Origin: Betaproteobacteria bacterium HGW-Betaproteobacteria-6
Lineage (GTDB): Bacteria > Pseudomonadota > Gammaproteobacteria > Burkholderiales > Rhodocyclaceae
Direction of reading: 5' to 3'
DNA length: 52,417 nucleotides
NCBI GenBank assembly: GCA_002842145.1
Contig: PHCF01000028.1
Location: forward strand, 1-52,417
A program made the position numbers and the translations under genes. The notes beneath the pieces were generated by a model. That model saw only the letters and a program-made list of their open reading frames with translations. It made no database searches and was not told where the DNA came from. Positions 8,472 to 19,027 of this stretch are shown in pieces (positions within the stretch are counted from its first letter, which is position 1; the number at the start of each line of letters is the position of its first letter).

Positions 8472-9272
8472 TCAGGCGCCGAAGGCGGCCAGCGTTTGCC
8501 GGAGCTCTTCGAGGCCCTTGAGCAATTCCGGGCCGGGATGGGTGAAGTACTCGCCGGTCAGCGGCAGGATGGGGATGCCCGGCTTGGCGATGGCCGGGTT
8601 GCAGCTTTCGCCGCGCCGACTTTGCAGGGCAAAGATCAGATCGGGCCGGCGCCGGCCGATCCAGGCGGCGACGTCGCCATCCGGGGTATCCGGCTTGAAA
8701 TTGCGGATGCTGTCGTGGTCGGTCACGACCTCGAAGCCGGCGGCGGAAAAGACTTCGTGCAGCGTCGTCCCCCGGCCGAAGGAATACGGCGCATTGCTGC
8801 AGGCCGAGAGAATCAGCACGCGGCGCTGGCGGCTATCGACCCGCGCCGCGGCGCGCCAGTCGGCGGCGAATGTATCGACACGACGGTCGATGTCGGCGAC
8901 ACCGGCAGCCCGGCCGATGTCGCGCAACATCGCCTCGACCCCGGCCATGCCGCGAAAGCCGCCGACGCGCAGCGCCTTGGCACCGGACGGCGTGGCCGCC
9001 TGCGCCGTGGCGGCCGGCGTCCATTCGGAAAAGACGACCAGATCGGGCTCCAGCATGTCGATCAGTCCGGCGTCCGGGTCGATGACGCCGCCGGTATCCG
9101 GCCGCGCCAGGGTGTCGTAGCGGCTGACGCCGACGATGCACTCGGTCAGCCCCAGCCAGTCGAGGGCGCGGCTGATGTAGGGCGACTGGCTGACGATACG
9201 CGGGCAGTCGGCGGCTTGGGCAAGCCCGGCCGAGAGAGCCAGGCAGAGCAAGACAATGCGGCGGAAATCCAT
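8472..9272 (-). CDS. BtuF-like periplasmic cobalamin-binding protein
   Basis: About 266 aa from the chosen start MDFRR, followed by a clean signal peptide (IVLLCLALSAGLAQA). It belongs to the helical-backbone metal-receptor family (PF01497), with features such as RIVSQSPYISRALDWLGL, LEPDLVVFSEW and a C-terminal FTHPGPELLKGLEEL. This family captures vitamin B12 or siderophores for ABC importers. Its place between nrdA and nrdB, in a transcript with a B12 riboswitch leader, supports cobalamin as the ligand. No permease or ATPase gene is adjacent. An in-frame ATG at 9296 overlaps the stop of the preceding mini-ORF (ATGA) and would add eight residues. Confidence 0.8.
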   Translation of the reverse strand: MDFRRIVLLCLALSAGLAQAADCPRIVSQSPYISRALDWLGLTECIVGVSRYDTLARPDTGGVIDPDAGLIDMLEPDLVVFSEWTPAATAQAATPSGAKALRVGGFRGMAGVEAMLRDIGRAAGVADIDRRVDTFAADWRAAARVDSRQRRVLILSACSNAPYSFGRGTTLHEVFSAAGFEVVTDHDSIRNFKPDTPDGDVAAWIGRRRPDLIFALQSRRGESCNPAIAKPGIPILPLTGEYFTHPGPELLKGLEELRQTLAAFGA

Positions 9273-9292
9273 GATCTTCCGGTACTTCGGTT

Positions 9293-9400
9293 TCATTGAC
9301 ATGCTTCGCACTCCGGGTTGTGGCTACGGCCGCTGCGCTTAACCTGGCAGACCAGGTTAGCCTGCGCCGCAACCCGTCGAATAGATTGGTCGAATTTCAC
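9293..9400 (-). CDS. Mini-ORF 2: second repeat of the NrdA C-terminal tail
   Basis: A 108-bp unit reading as 35 codons plus stop. It starts at GTG within GTGA, overlapping the stop of mini-ORF 1. The peptide begins MKFDQSIRRVAAQANLVC and ends RSGRSHNPECEACQ. The last eight residues equal the NrdA C-terminus, whose CxxC pair normally re-reduces the active site. Tail codons differ from those of nrdA and mini-ORF 1 only synonymously. The stop overlaps an ATG in frame with the btuF-like gene. No separate Shine-Dalgarno is apparent, so translation would depend on coupling. Whether it is expressed is unknown. Confidence 0.5.
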   Translation of the reverse strand: MKFDQSIRRVAAQANLVCQVKRSGRSHNPECEACQ

Positions 9401-9500
9401 TGGCAGGCCTCGCACTCCGGGTTGTGGCTACGGCCGCTGCGCTTAACCTGGCAGACCAGGTTAGCCTGCGCCGCAACCCGTCGAAGAGGTTGGTCGAGTT

Positions 9501-9504
<4 letters not shown>
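9397..9504 (-). CDS. Mini-ORF 1: first repeat of the NrdA C-terminal tail
   Basis: A 35-codon ORF whose ATG overlaps the nrdA stop (ATGA), so translational coupling is possible. The peptide begins MKLDQPLRRVAAQANLVC, has basic VKRSGRSH, and ends NPECEACQ like NrdA itself. The tail uses GAG-GCC-TGC-CAG where nrdA uses GAA-GCA-TGC-CAA. All these changes are silent, which hints at selection on the peptide. Alternatively the unit is a non-coding palindromic repeat that happened to copy the gene end. Function unknown. Confidence 0.5.
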
Positions 9505-12266
<2,762 letters not shown>

Positions 12267-12429
12267 GGCGATTCTCCGTATCGGGGGGCGGAGAACCGAG
12301 TGCGCGATTTGCCGGCAGCCGCGCACCGAGGCCGCGGGCGCAAACCCGGCAAAGCTTGGCGACAACGGATGAACGGCAGCAGACCACGCAAAAACCTCTC
12401 GTCAGGGACACCCCGCCCCAAAAACATGA

Positions 12430-12615
12430 AAGAAATTTGTCGCGGCAGGTCTCCTGGCTCTCGGTTCATCGCGTTTCACCGCCTTCCCAGTCCGCAGACC
12501 AGTGGCAGAGAGGCGAAACGCTCGCCGATTACAGTTGCGGGGGCAGCCCCGGAATTCAGACCTTGCGGCCCGGCACCGGATTCCCGTTTTAATCCCCGGA
12601 AGGGAACCATCAACG
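12430..12615 (-). ncRNA. Cobalamin (B12) riboswitch controlling the nrdA operon
   Basis: Read on the minus strand, the order is typical: GGGAATCCGGTGCC, then CTGCCCCCGCAACTGTAATC, then GCCACTGGTCTGCGGACTGG, GGGAAGGCGG and the near-perfect B12 box GAGCCAGGAGACCTGCC. The aptamer starts close to the predicted transcription start and ends about 165 bp before the nrdA start codon. Binding of adenosylcobalamin is expected to lower expression of nrdA, the btuF-like gene and nrdB. I did not identify a clear intrinsic terminator between the B12 box and nrdA, so the mode of control (Rho, translation or other) is open. Confidence 0.95.
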
Positions 12616-12621
12616 GCGCCG

Positions 12622-12650
12622 AGTCTAACGACGACGCATGCCACCGTCAA
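12622..12650 (-). promoter_or_regulatory. Sigma70-type promoter of the nrd operon
   Basis: The minus strand has TTGACG (12645-12650), a 17-bp spacer and TAGACT (12622-12627). This places the transcription start near 12615, at the first bases of the cobalamin riboswitch. The match and position are both good; no transcription data were available. Confidence 0.7.
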
Positions 12651-12688
12651 CACCTGACCACTAAATGCAGCCCCGCCCTTCGATCCGA

Positions 12689-12704
12689 ACACTACCGGTA
12701 GTGT
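12689..12704. promoter_or_regulatory. Perfect 16-bp palindrome resembling an NrdR box
   Basis: ACACTACCGGTAGTGT is a perfect palindrome about 40 bp upstream of the nrd -35 element. It matches the NrdR-box consensus ACACWATATATWGTGT at 12 of 16 positions, differing only at the four central bases. NrdR represses ribonucleotide reductase genes. A run of six T follows on the plus strand, so a terminator is an alternative, but no plus-strand gene ends here. A second, paired box was not found. Confidence 0.5.
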
Positions 12705-12754
12705 TTTTTGACGGATGAGGCGCCAGAGGATGCCGTCCGTGAGAAAATCAAACC

Positions 12755-14131
12755 ATGCGTCCCCTAGCCTTCGTCGACCTAGAAACCACCGGCGCCACCG
12801 CCACCCATGACCGCATCACCGAAATCGGCATCGTTGAAGTCGACGCCGACGGCACCGTGCGCGAATGGCAGCAACTGGTCAATCCCGGCATGCGGATTCC
12901 GCCCTTCATCGAACAACTGACCGGCATCTCCAACGACATGGTGGCCGACGCGCCACCGTTCGAGGCGGTCGCTGCCGAAACCATGAAGCGCCTGGAAGGC
13001 CGGCTGTTCATCGCCCACAACGCGCGCTTCGACTACGGCTTCCTGAAAAACGAGTTCAAGCGCCTCGGCATCACCTTCCGCGCCTCCGTGCTGTGCACCG
13101 TCAAGCTGTCGCGCGCGCTGTTTCCCGAGCACAAGCGGCACAACCTCGACAGCCTGATCGAGCGTCACGACCTGCAGGCCGAGGCGCGTCACCGGGCGCT
13201 AGCCGATGCCCAGCTGATATTTCAATTTTGGCAAAAAATTCGGGTTGACCGTAGCAACGAACAAATCGAGGCCGCGCTCAAGGCGCAGAACGCCCACCCC
13301 AGCCTGCCGCCGCATCTCGATGCCGGAATCATCGACGAATTGCCGGAAGGCCCCGGCGTCTATCTGTTCTACGGTGAAAACAACCTGCCTCTCTACGTCG
13401 GCAAGGCCAAGGACATCCGCCAGCGCGTGCTCTCTCATTTTGCCGGCGACCACAGCGCTGCCAAGGAAATGGAACTGGCCCAGCAGGTCAAGCGCATCGA
13501 CTGGATTGAGACGGCGGGTGAAATCGGCGCCCTGCTCAAGGAGTCGGCACTGGTCAAGCAGTTGAAACCGACGCACAACCGCCAGCTGCGCAAAAATGAC
13601 GAAGCCTGCACGTGGACGCTGGTCGATGAAGGCGAAGGCTGGCTGCGCCCGCAGCTCGTCGCACTGGCCGACCTCGACGCCGGCCTGACCAGCGCCTGCT
13701 ACGGCCTGTTCAAGACGACCAAGGAGGCCAACAACGTTCTGCGCGCCCTGGCCGAATCGCACAACCTGTGCGATGTGCTGCTCGGTCTGGAAAAAGCCAA
13801 GCCCGGCAAGCCCTGTTTCGGCCACCAGCTCCGGCGCTGCAAGGGGGCCTGCGTCGGCGCCGAGCCCTACGCCAAACACACGGTTCGCCTGATCTCCGCC
13901 CTCGTCGGCCTCAAGCTCGTCGCCTGGCCCTTCACCGGCCCCGGACTGGTCCGTGAAGGCGACGAAATCCACCTGATCGAAGGCTGGCGCTATCTCGGCA
14001 GCGCCGCCACGGACGAAGAACTGCACGCCCTGCTCGACAACCCGCGCCCGCCGTTCGACCGCGACATCTACAAGATCCTGACCAAATACGTCGGCAAGCT
14101 GATTCCGCTATCATCGAGCCGTCCCTCCTGA
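12755..14131 (+). CDS. DnaQ-like 3'-5' exonuclease fused to GIY-YIG (UvrC-N/Cho-like) nuclease
   Basis: A 458 aa two-domain nuclease. The N-terminal exonuclease domain (about 1-155) has the DEDDh motifs FVDLETTG (Exo I), HNARFDYGFL (Exo II) and the final HRALADAQ with H and D (Exo III). The GIY-YIG domain (about 200-285) has GPGVYLFYGENNLPLYVGKA and a downstream ESALVKQLKPTHN containing the metal-binding glutamate. The C-terminal part has cysteines (CFGHQLRRCKGAC), as in Cho-type proteins. Such fusions are annotated as epsilon-like or excinuclease Cho proteins in DNA repair. The joint between the two domains is encoded by a dispersed 40-bp repeat (FWQKIRVDRSN). It is divergent from the nrd operon. 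Confidence 0.9.
   Translation: MRPLAFVDLETTGATATHDRITEIGIVEVDADGTVREWQQLVNPGMRIPPFIEQLTGISNDMVADAPPFEAVAAETMKRLEGRLFIAHNARFDYGFLKNEFKRLGITFRASVLCTVKLSRALFPEHKRHNLDSLIERHDLQAEARHRALADAQLIFQFWQKIRVDRSNEQIEAALKAQNAHPSLPPHLDAGIIDELPEGPGVYLFYGENNLPLYVGKAKDIRQRVLSHFAGDHSAAKEMELAQQVKRIDWIETAGEIGALLKESALVKQLKPTHNRQLRKNDEACTWTLVDEGEGWLRPQLVALADLDAGLTSACYGLFKTTKEANNVLRALAESHNLCDVLLGLEKAKPGKPCFGHQLRRCKGACVGAEPYAKHTVRLISALVGLKLVAWPFTGPGLVREGDEIHLIEGWRYLGSAATDEELHALLDNPRPPFDRDIYKILTKYVGKLIPLSSSRPS
13220..13258 (+). repeat. Dispersed 40-bp element, copy 4
   Basis: TTTCAATTTTGGCAAAAAATT is followed by CGGGTTGACCGTAGCAACG. The copy is sense and in frame at the linker between the exonuclease and GIY-YIG domains, encoding FWQKIRVDRSN. 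Confidence 0.9.
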
Positions 14132-14142
14132 ACGGAACCGTC

Positions 14143-14604
14143 ATGAAACCAGCCGCCCTTCTTCTCGCCGCCTTCTCCGCCCTTTCCCTGCCCGCCTTCG
14201 CCGAAGAAATCGGCTGCGCGACCACCACCTGGAAGCTGATCGGGGCGAATCATCGCGTCTGCATTTATGCCTACGACGATCCGAAAATTTCCGGTGTGAC
14301 CTGTCACGTCAGCCAGGCGCGAACGGGCGGCATCAAGGGCAGTATCGGGCTGGCCGAAGATCCGTCGCAGTTCTCGCTGGCCTGCCGCCAGATCGGCCCG
14401 ATCACCCTGCCCGCCAGGCTGTCGGAAGACGAAATCGTGTTCAGCAACGACACCTCGATTTTCTTCAAGGAAACCGATGTCCATCGCTTCTTCGACCACA
14501 AGCGCAACGTCCTGATTTACATGGCGATCAGCCGCAAGATCATCGAAGGCGCCCCGGCCAACGCCATCTCGACCGTGCCGATCCAGCCCTGGGGCGGCAA
14601 GTAA
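14143..14604 (+). CDS. creA: CreA family protein
   Basis: A 153 aa secreted protein with signal peptide KPAALLLAAFSALSLPAFA. The mature part has IGCATTTWKLIGANHRVCIY, DDPKISGVTCHVSQARTGGI and SLACRQIGPI, which are hallmarks of the CreA family (E. coli about 157 aa). CreA is a conserved periplasmic protein of unknown biochemical role. Cysteines are present in each conserved block. It follows the nuclease gene by 11 bp and precedes the cupin gene by a single base, so the three probably form one transcript. Confidence 0.9.
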   Translation: MKPAALLLAAFSALSLPAFAEEIGCATTTWKLIGANHRVCIYAYDDPKISGVTCHVSQARTGGIKGSIGLAEDPSQFSLACRQIGPITLPARLSEDEIVFSNDTSIFFKETDVHRFFDHKRNVLIYMAISRKIIEGAPANAISTVPIQPWGGK

Positions 14605-14605
14605 G

Positions 14606-14974
14606 GTGAAAACCTCACGCGCCGAGATCGGCCCTTACGTCACCAAGGACGGCTCGGAAATCCGCGAACTGCTGCACCCGGCCCATCATGGCGCACGAAA
14701 CCAGAGCCTGGCCGAAGCGCTCGTGCCGGCCGGATGCACGACCTTGCTGCACCTGCATGACATCACCGAAGAGATTTACCACGTCACCGGTGGCACGGGG
14801 ATCATGACGCTGGGCGCCGAAAAATTCCCGATCGGCCCCGGCGACAGCGTGCTGATCCCGCCCGGCACGCCGCATTGCGTGGCGAATACGGGGGATGCGG
14901 CGCTGCTCATCCTGTGCTGCTGCGCACCTGCCTATTCGCACGACGATACGGTTTTGCTCGACTCTCCGACCTAG
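14606..14974 (+). CDS. Single-domain cupin protein
   Basis: A 122 aa protein with a GTG start, one base after the creA stop. The cupin core shows LLHLHDITEEIYHVTGGTG (metal-binding H, H, E) and, after about 20 residues, GDSVLIPPGTPHCVANTG with the second-motif histidine. Small cupins of this type act as isomerases, dioxygenases or sugar/hormone-binding proteins; the substrate cannot be told. A cysteine cluster (LILCCCAP) near the C-terminus is unusual. Convergent with btaB. Confidence 0.8.
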   Translation: MKTSRAEIGPYVTKDGSEIRELLHPAHHGARNQSLAEALVPAGCTTLLHLHDITEEIYHVTGGTGIMTLGAEKFPIGPGDSVLIPPGTPHCVANTGDAALLILCCCAPAYSHDDTVLLDSPT

Positions 14975-14995
14975 GCAAGGCGCCGTCGACGGGCA

Positions 14996-15754
14996 TCAGC
15001 CCGTCTTCCTCAACCATTCCGGCAGCGCCATCGGCAGGGACTTTGTCCCCTCACGCTGCTCGCCGACAAACAGGTAATACGGCGCCTTTACGCCCGGCAG
15101 GTAGGGAACCGGCGCCCGCAACTCAACCGAGAACTGCTCGACGAACAAACGCCGGAGCATCGTCAGATGTTCGCCCGATAAATGCACGCCGTCATGGCCG
15201 AACCATCTGCGCCAGAAGGCGTTGCTCAATCGGCCGCCGGCGGCCGGCAGATGGAAATCGACAACGCCGATGCGGCCGCCCGGGGCCAGCATGGCCTGAG
15301 CATTGGCGATCACCTGAGACCAGTCGGGAATCATCGTCAGCGCATACGACATGAAGACGAAATCGACCGGCTGATCGGGCTGCCAGTTGGTTGCGTCGGC
15401 CTCGATAACCCGGATCCGCTCATGGCCGGCCGCCCGCTGCCGCGCCACGTCGAGCAAGGCCGGACAGAGATCGACCATGTCGAAGCTGGCAAATTGATCG
15501 GCCCGGGCACCGATGCGCATCAGGCTGCTGCCCGTGCCGCAGCCGAGTTCGACGACCCGCGCACCGGGCTGCAGGCCCAGCCGCTGGATCAGCGCCTGCC
15601 GGCCATGCAGCAGGCGTTCACGAAAGGCGTCGTAGCGATCGGCCTGCGGCGCGTAGAAAGCCTGCAAGCGCTCGGCATGGCTGCCCGAATTCGGCTGGCC
15701 GCGCAGCAGGCGCCACAGGATGCGGGCGTCGGCCGCCAGATCAGCCGCGGCCAT
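14996..15754 (-). CDS. btaB: BtaB-like diacylglycerylhomoserine N-methyltransferase
   Basis: A 252 aa SAM-dependent methyltransferase. The SAM site is ARVVELGCGTGSSLMRIG (motif I), followed by FASFDMVDLCPALLDVA and FVFMSYALTMIPDW. The pairing with a BtaA (DUF3419) gene that overlaps its start by 14 bp identifies it as BtaB, which trimethylates diacylglyceryl-homoserine to the betaine lipid DGTS. Such lipids replace phospholipids under phosphate limitation. The upstream partner gene is broken, so BtaB may lack its substrate. Confidence 0.8.
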   Translation of the reverse strand: MAAADLAADARILWRLLRGQPNSGSHAERLQAFYAPQADRYDAFRERLLHGRQALIQRLGLQPGARVVELGCGTGSSLMRIGARADQFASFDMVDLCPALLDVARQRAAGHERIRVIEADATNWQPDQPVDFVFMSYALTMIPDWSQVIANAQAMLAPGGRIGVVDFHLPAAGGRLSNAFWRRWFGHDGVHLSGEHLTMLRRLFVEQFSVELRAPVPYLPGVKAPYYLFVGEQREGTKSLPMALPEWLRKTG

Positions 15755-16882
15755 GTTCCGCCAGCTGGGCAACAACGAACCCGGCGTAGGTGTGCACGCG
15801 ATCATCGCCTTGCAGGCAGGCGGCCAGTTCGCGCTCGTAGTTGAGCATGTCCTTGAGCGGCTGGCGCTGCGGACCGGCCGTGACCCAGTCGAGGAACGGC
15901 GGGTTGGCGTGGGCGCTGCGCAGCAGCAGCCGGGCCTCGGGCGCCGCCCGCTCGAAGATGGCGTTCCATTCCTCGATCAGCGCCGCCGGGTAGTAGCAGC
16001 TCATCCAGTCCATGTGGTCGAGCAGCACGAAGCGCGTGATCGGCTCGTCGCCGGCCTGCAGGAATTCGGTGACGGTGCAGGATAGACGCGCCAGAAATAG
16101 TTTTCGCCGACCGGCAGGTTGCGGAAAACGTATTCGATGGCATCGCGGATGAAGCCCGAAACGCCGTCCGGGTGCTGGCCCTGAACCAGCCGGCGCTGGG
16201 GATGCGGCACACCGAGCAGACTCATGGTCAGTTGGCGGTTGAGGACCCAGTTGATGACCGGCGTCCACAACTCGCTGGCGATCTTTTCGTCGTAAATCTT
16301 GCGTTGTTCGACCAGATTGGTCGAGGCGAACAGTTCGGTAACGCGCTGGGCCAGCGCCGGGCGCATGCGGAAATAGGTGCGGAAGCCGCGCGCCACGAAG
16401 CCGGCCAGGCCATGAAAGTAGAAGCTGCCGTGCCGACTGGCGAACCAGTTGTAGCGACGATCCCAGTAGGTTCTGGCGAAATCGGACAATTCGGTCCGCA
16501 ACTGGTGGCGGTAGATATTCTTGATATTCGGGTGATAGCCGCTGCCAAAAATGGCGAAGAAATCGTCGAAACCGAGCTTGCGGATACCCGCCATTTTCAA
16601 TTCGAGCAGCGCGTTCTGGCGCGGGTTGGCATCAATCGCATAAACCTTGGCCGGCCCCTGCAGGGCGTAATCGAGTGCGTTGCAACCGGCACTGGTGATG
16701 ACCATCACCGTGTCCTGCGGCCCGAGGTGCAGGGCCTGGCGGTCGACCGCCGGGTCTTCCCAGCAGGTGTTGTAGACCAGCGAGCGCGAATAGAGCGCAT
16801 CGAAAATCTTCTGGTCGATGCGATCCTTGAGGGTCAGATTGAGAGCGGGTACGGCCAGGTTTTGCGGTGCGGGTGCGTTCAT
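15741..16882 (-). pseudogene. btaA: btaA (DUF3419 3-amino-3-carboxypropyl transferase), frameshifted by internal deletion
   Basis: BtaA transfers the aminocarboxypropyl group of S-adenosylmethionine to diacylglycerol. The first frame runs from MNAPAPQNL through YNTCWEDPAVDR and VITSAGCNALDYAL to PVGENYFWRVY, then turns into nonsense. The family sequence resumes in another frame as SCTVTEFLQAGDEPITRFVL, DHMDWMSCYYPAAL and so on to the C-terminus. From memory of the family, about 30 residues expected after FWRVY are missing, so the break near 16075-16087 looks like a deletion whose length is not a multiple of three. It is either a pseudogene or a sequence error. Confidence 0.75.
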
Positions 16883-16993
16883 GTCGGCGCGGGTCGGTTT
16901 TGAATTTCCCGAAAGTAAGCGCCGCGTGTTACGACCCCATGACAAACGGCAATCGAACGCATTGCGCGCGCCCTTGTCGTACCGCTACCGACT

Positions 16994-17030
16994 TTGATTT
17001 TGGCCGTTTTTCCCGGTTGACCGTAGCATC
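16994..17030 (+). repeat. Dispersed 40-bp element, copy 5
   Basis: GATTTTGGCCGTTTTTCCC is followed by GGTTGACCGTAGCATCC. The copy is intergenic, in the 254-bp gap between the divergent btaA and the small gene at 17137. Apart from an AT-rich stretch after it (about 17031-17060), nothing else was seen in that gap. Confidence 0.9.
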
Positions 17031-17136
17031 CGGAATTCTGTAAATAATTGATACAAATCGTCGCAAAAACACCCACCGAAAATCGGGCATTCGGGGCAAA
17101 ACTGCCGGTCTACTGATTTTGCAGAAGGAGTCACCG

Positions 17137-17448
17137 ATGCAGACTGATCCCCATTGGCAAGAACAGACTCTCGCCCGATTCATTCTGGCCTCCCGCCAGC
17201 ACCTCGGCCTCGTTCAGGCCCCCGCCGATCTCAGGCCACCTCGCCGGGTTTCCGGTTCGAGCCGCAAGCTCTTGCGTTCGCTGGTCGTCGCCAGTTCCCT
17301 CGGTGCCTTGTTCGGCGCCCCGGCATTCGCCAGCGAGGCGAGCCGCGAACCGGCCAAGCGCAGCCCGAACGAACACGGCACCCGGCTCAAGGCCAGCGAG
17401 CGAACACCCCATGCACACCGGCTTCCCCTGCATGGCCGCAAGCACTGA
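17137..17448 (+). CDS. Small hypothetical protein upstream of the Do protease
   Basis: A 103 aa ORF with a good GAAGGAG ribosome binding site. Its middle has a signal-like stretch, RKLLRSLVVASSLGALFGA then PAFAS, preceded by about 45 residues, and the C-terminus is basic and histidine-rich (HAHRLPLHGRKH). It lies 36 bp before the degP/degQ-like gene and is probably in the same transcript. In beta- and gammaproteobacteria an anti-sigma factor or leader gene often precedes such proteases, but no similarity to a known one was seen. Function unknown. Confidence 0.55.
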   Translation: MQTDPHWQEQTLARFILASRQHLGLVQAPADLRPPRRVSGSSRKLLRSLVVASSLGALFGAPAFASEASREPAKRSPNEHGTRLKASERTPHAHRLPLHGRKH

Positions 17449-17484
17449 TCGATATCACCCAAACCCACTCAACAAGAGGCAAGC

Positions 17485-18960
17485 ATGAAACGTAATTCAC
17501 TCCAAATGACCGTCGCCGCCATTGCCGTTGCCGCCGCCGTCGGCGGTGCCTATTCGCTCGGCCAGAATACGACTTTCGGCAACGCCCATGCCGCGACCCA
17601 ACCGACGGCCGCCGTCGTCGCCGCCCCGGCCCCAGCCGTCAGCGTTGCCATCCCCAATGGCCTGCCCGACATGCGCAGCATCGTCGCCGGCAACGCCCCG
17701 GCCGTGGTCAACATCAGTGTCACCGGCACGCGCAAGACGGCGGCCAACCTGCCCGACCTCCAGCAGATGGACCCGAACGACCCGTTCTTCCAGTTCTTCC
17801 GCCACTTCCGCGGCCAGATGCCGGAAAGCAACCAGCCGACCCGCGGCCTCGGCTCCGGCTTCATCGTCACGGCCGACGGCACAGTGCTGACCAACGCCCA
17901 CGTCGTCGATGGTGCCGATGAAGTCACCGTCAAGCTCAACGACAAGCGCGAATTCAAGGCCAAGGTACTCGGCCTCGACAAGGCCAGCGACGTCGCCGTA
18001 CTGAAAATCGATGCCAAAAACCTGCCAACGGTAAAGCTTGGCACCTCGCTGCAAACCCAGGTCGGCGACTGGGTGCTCGCCATCGGCTCGCCCTACGGCT
18101 TTGAAAGCAGCGCCAGCGCCGGCATCGTCTCGGCCAAGTCGCGCAACCTGCCGGACGGCAGCTACGTCCCCTTCATCCAGACCGACGTCGCGGTCAATCC
18201 CGGCAACTCCGGCGGCCCGCTGTTCAACATGAACGGCGAAGTCATCGGCATCAACTCGCAGATCTACTCGCGTAGCGGCGGCTACCAGGGCCTCTCCTTC
18301 GCCATTCCGATTGAAGTCGCGATGAATGTCGAAAAGCAGATCGTGACCAACGGCAAGGTCCAGCGCGGCAAGCTCGGCGTCAGCATCCAGGAAGTCAATC
18401 AGTCGCTGGCCGACACCTTCGGCCTGGCCAAGCCGGCCGGCGCGCTGGTCGCCTCCGTCGAAAAAGGCAGCCCGGCCGCCAAGGGCGGACTGGAACCGGG
18501 CGACGTCATTCTCGGCATCGACGGCAAAACCATAGAAAACTCGGGCGAATTGCCGGCCGCTGTCGCCATCAAGGTGCCAGGCGAAACCGCCCGCCTGCAA
18601 GTCTGGCGCAAGGGCGAAACGCGCAACATCGACATCAAGGTCGGTAGTTTCGGCGACGAGAAAGTGGCAGCCAGCGAAGACTCATCCGCCAACAAGGGCC
18701 GCCTGGGTGTCGCGGTTCGCCCGCTGACCCCGGAAGAACAGCGCCAGACTGAAGTCAAAGGCGGCCTGCTCGTTGAACAATCGGGCGGCGCAGCCGGCCG
18801 GGCCGGCATTCGCCCGGGCGACATCATTGTTTCGGTCAACGGCCAGCCAATCGGCGATATCGACCAGCTACGCAGCATCATCGCCAAATCCGGCAAGAAA
18901 GCCGCCATCCTGATCGAACGCGGCGATTCGCGAATATTCGTCCCGGTCGACCTGGGCTAA
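17485..18960 (+). CDS. Periplasmic serine protease, DegP/DegQ (Do) family
   Basis: A 491 aa periplasmic protease and chaperone that degrades misfolded envelope proteins. An N-terminal signal segment (about 8-36) is followed by an alanine-rich linker. The catalytic triad is H139 (TNAHVVDG), D169 (SDVAVLKI) and S242 (NPGNSGGPLF). Two PDZ domains follow (about 290-380 and 405-490), with GLEPGDVILGIDGKTI and GIRPGDIIVSVNGQPI. The MPESNQPTRGLGSGF segment is the substrate-loop region. The gene ends at a strong intrinsic terminator. DegP, DegQ and MucD cannot be told apart from the sequence alone. Confidence 0.92.
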   Translation: MKRNSLQMTVAAIAVAAAVGGAYSLGQNTTFGNAHAATQPTAAVVAAPAPAVSVAIPNGLPDMRSIVAGNAPAVVNISVTGTRKTAANLPDLQQMDPNDPFFQFFRHFRGQMPESNQPTRGLGSGFIVTADGTVLTNAHVVDGADEVTVKLNDKREFKAKVLGLDKASDVAVLKIDAKNLPTVKLGTSLQTQVGDWVLAIGSPYGFESSASAGIVSAKSRNLPDGSYVPFIQTDVAVNPGNSGGPLFNMNGEVIGINSQIYSRSGGYQGLSFAIPIEVAMNVEKQIVTNGKVQRGKLGVSIQEVNQSLADTFGLAKPAGALVASVEKGSPAAKGGLEPGDVILGIDGKTIENSGELPAAVAIKVPGETARLQVWRKGETRNIDIKVGSFGDEKVAASEDSSANKGRLGVAVRPLTPEEQRQTEVKGGLLVEQSGGAAGRAGIRPGDIIVSVNGQPIGDIDQLRSIIAKSGKKAAILIERGDSRIFVPVDLG

Positions 18961-18964
18961 ACGT

Positions 18965-18998
18965 CAAAAAGGCCGTTCAAACGAACGGCCTTTTTTCT
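18965..18998. terminator. Bidirectional intrinsic terminator after the Do protease
   Basis: AAAAAGGCCGTTC, an AAAC loop, then GAACGGCCTTTTTT. The perfect stem is flanked by A and T runs, so it can terminate both the protease transcript (plus) and the convergent gene at 19028 (minus). Confidence 0.92.
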
Positions 18999-19027
18999 GC
19001 CATGAATCTGTTTTTGGGAAGTGGACG

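Noticed and set aside
12689-12710. Intrinsic terminator formed by the ACACTACCGGTAGTGT palindrome and T6
   Set aside because: No plus-strand gene ends upstream. Position before the nrd promoter favours an operator, although termination cannot be excluded.
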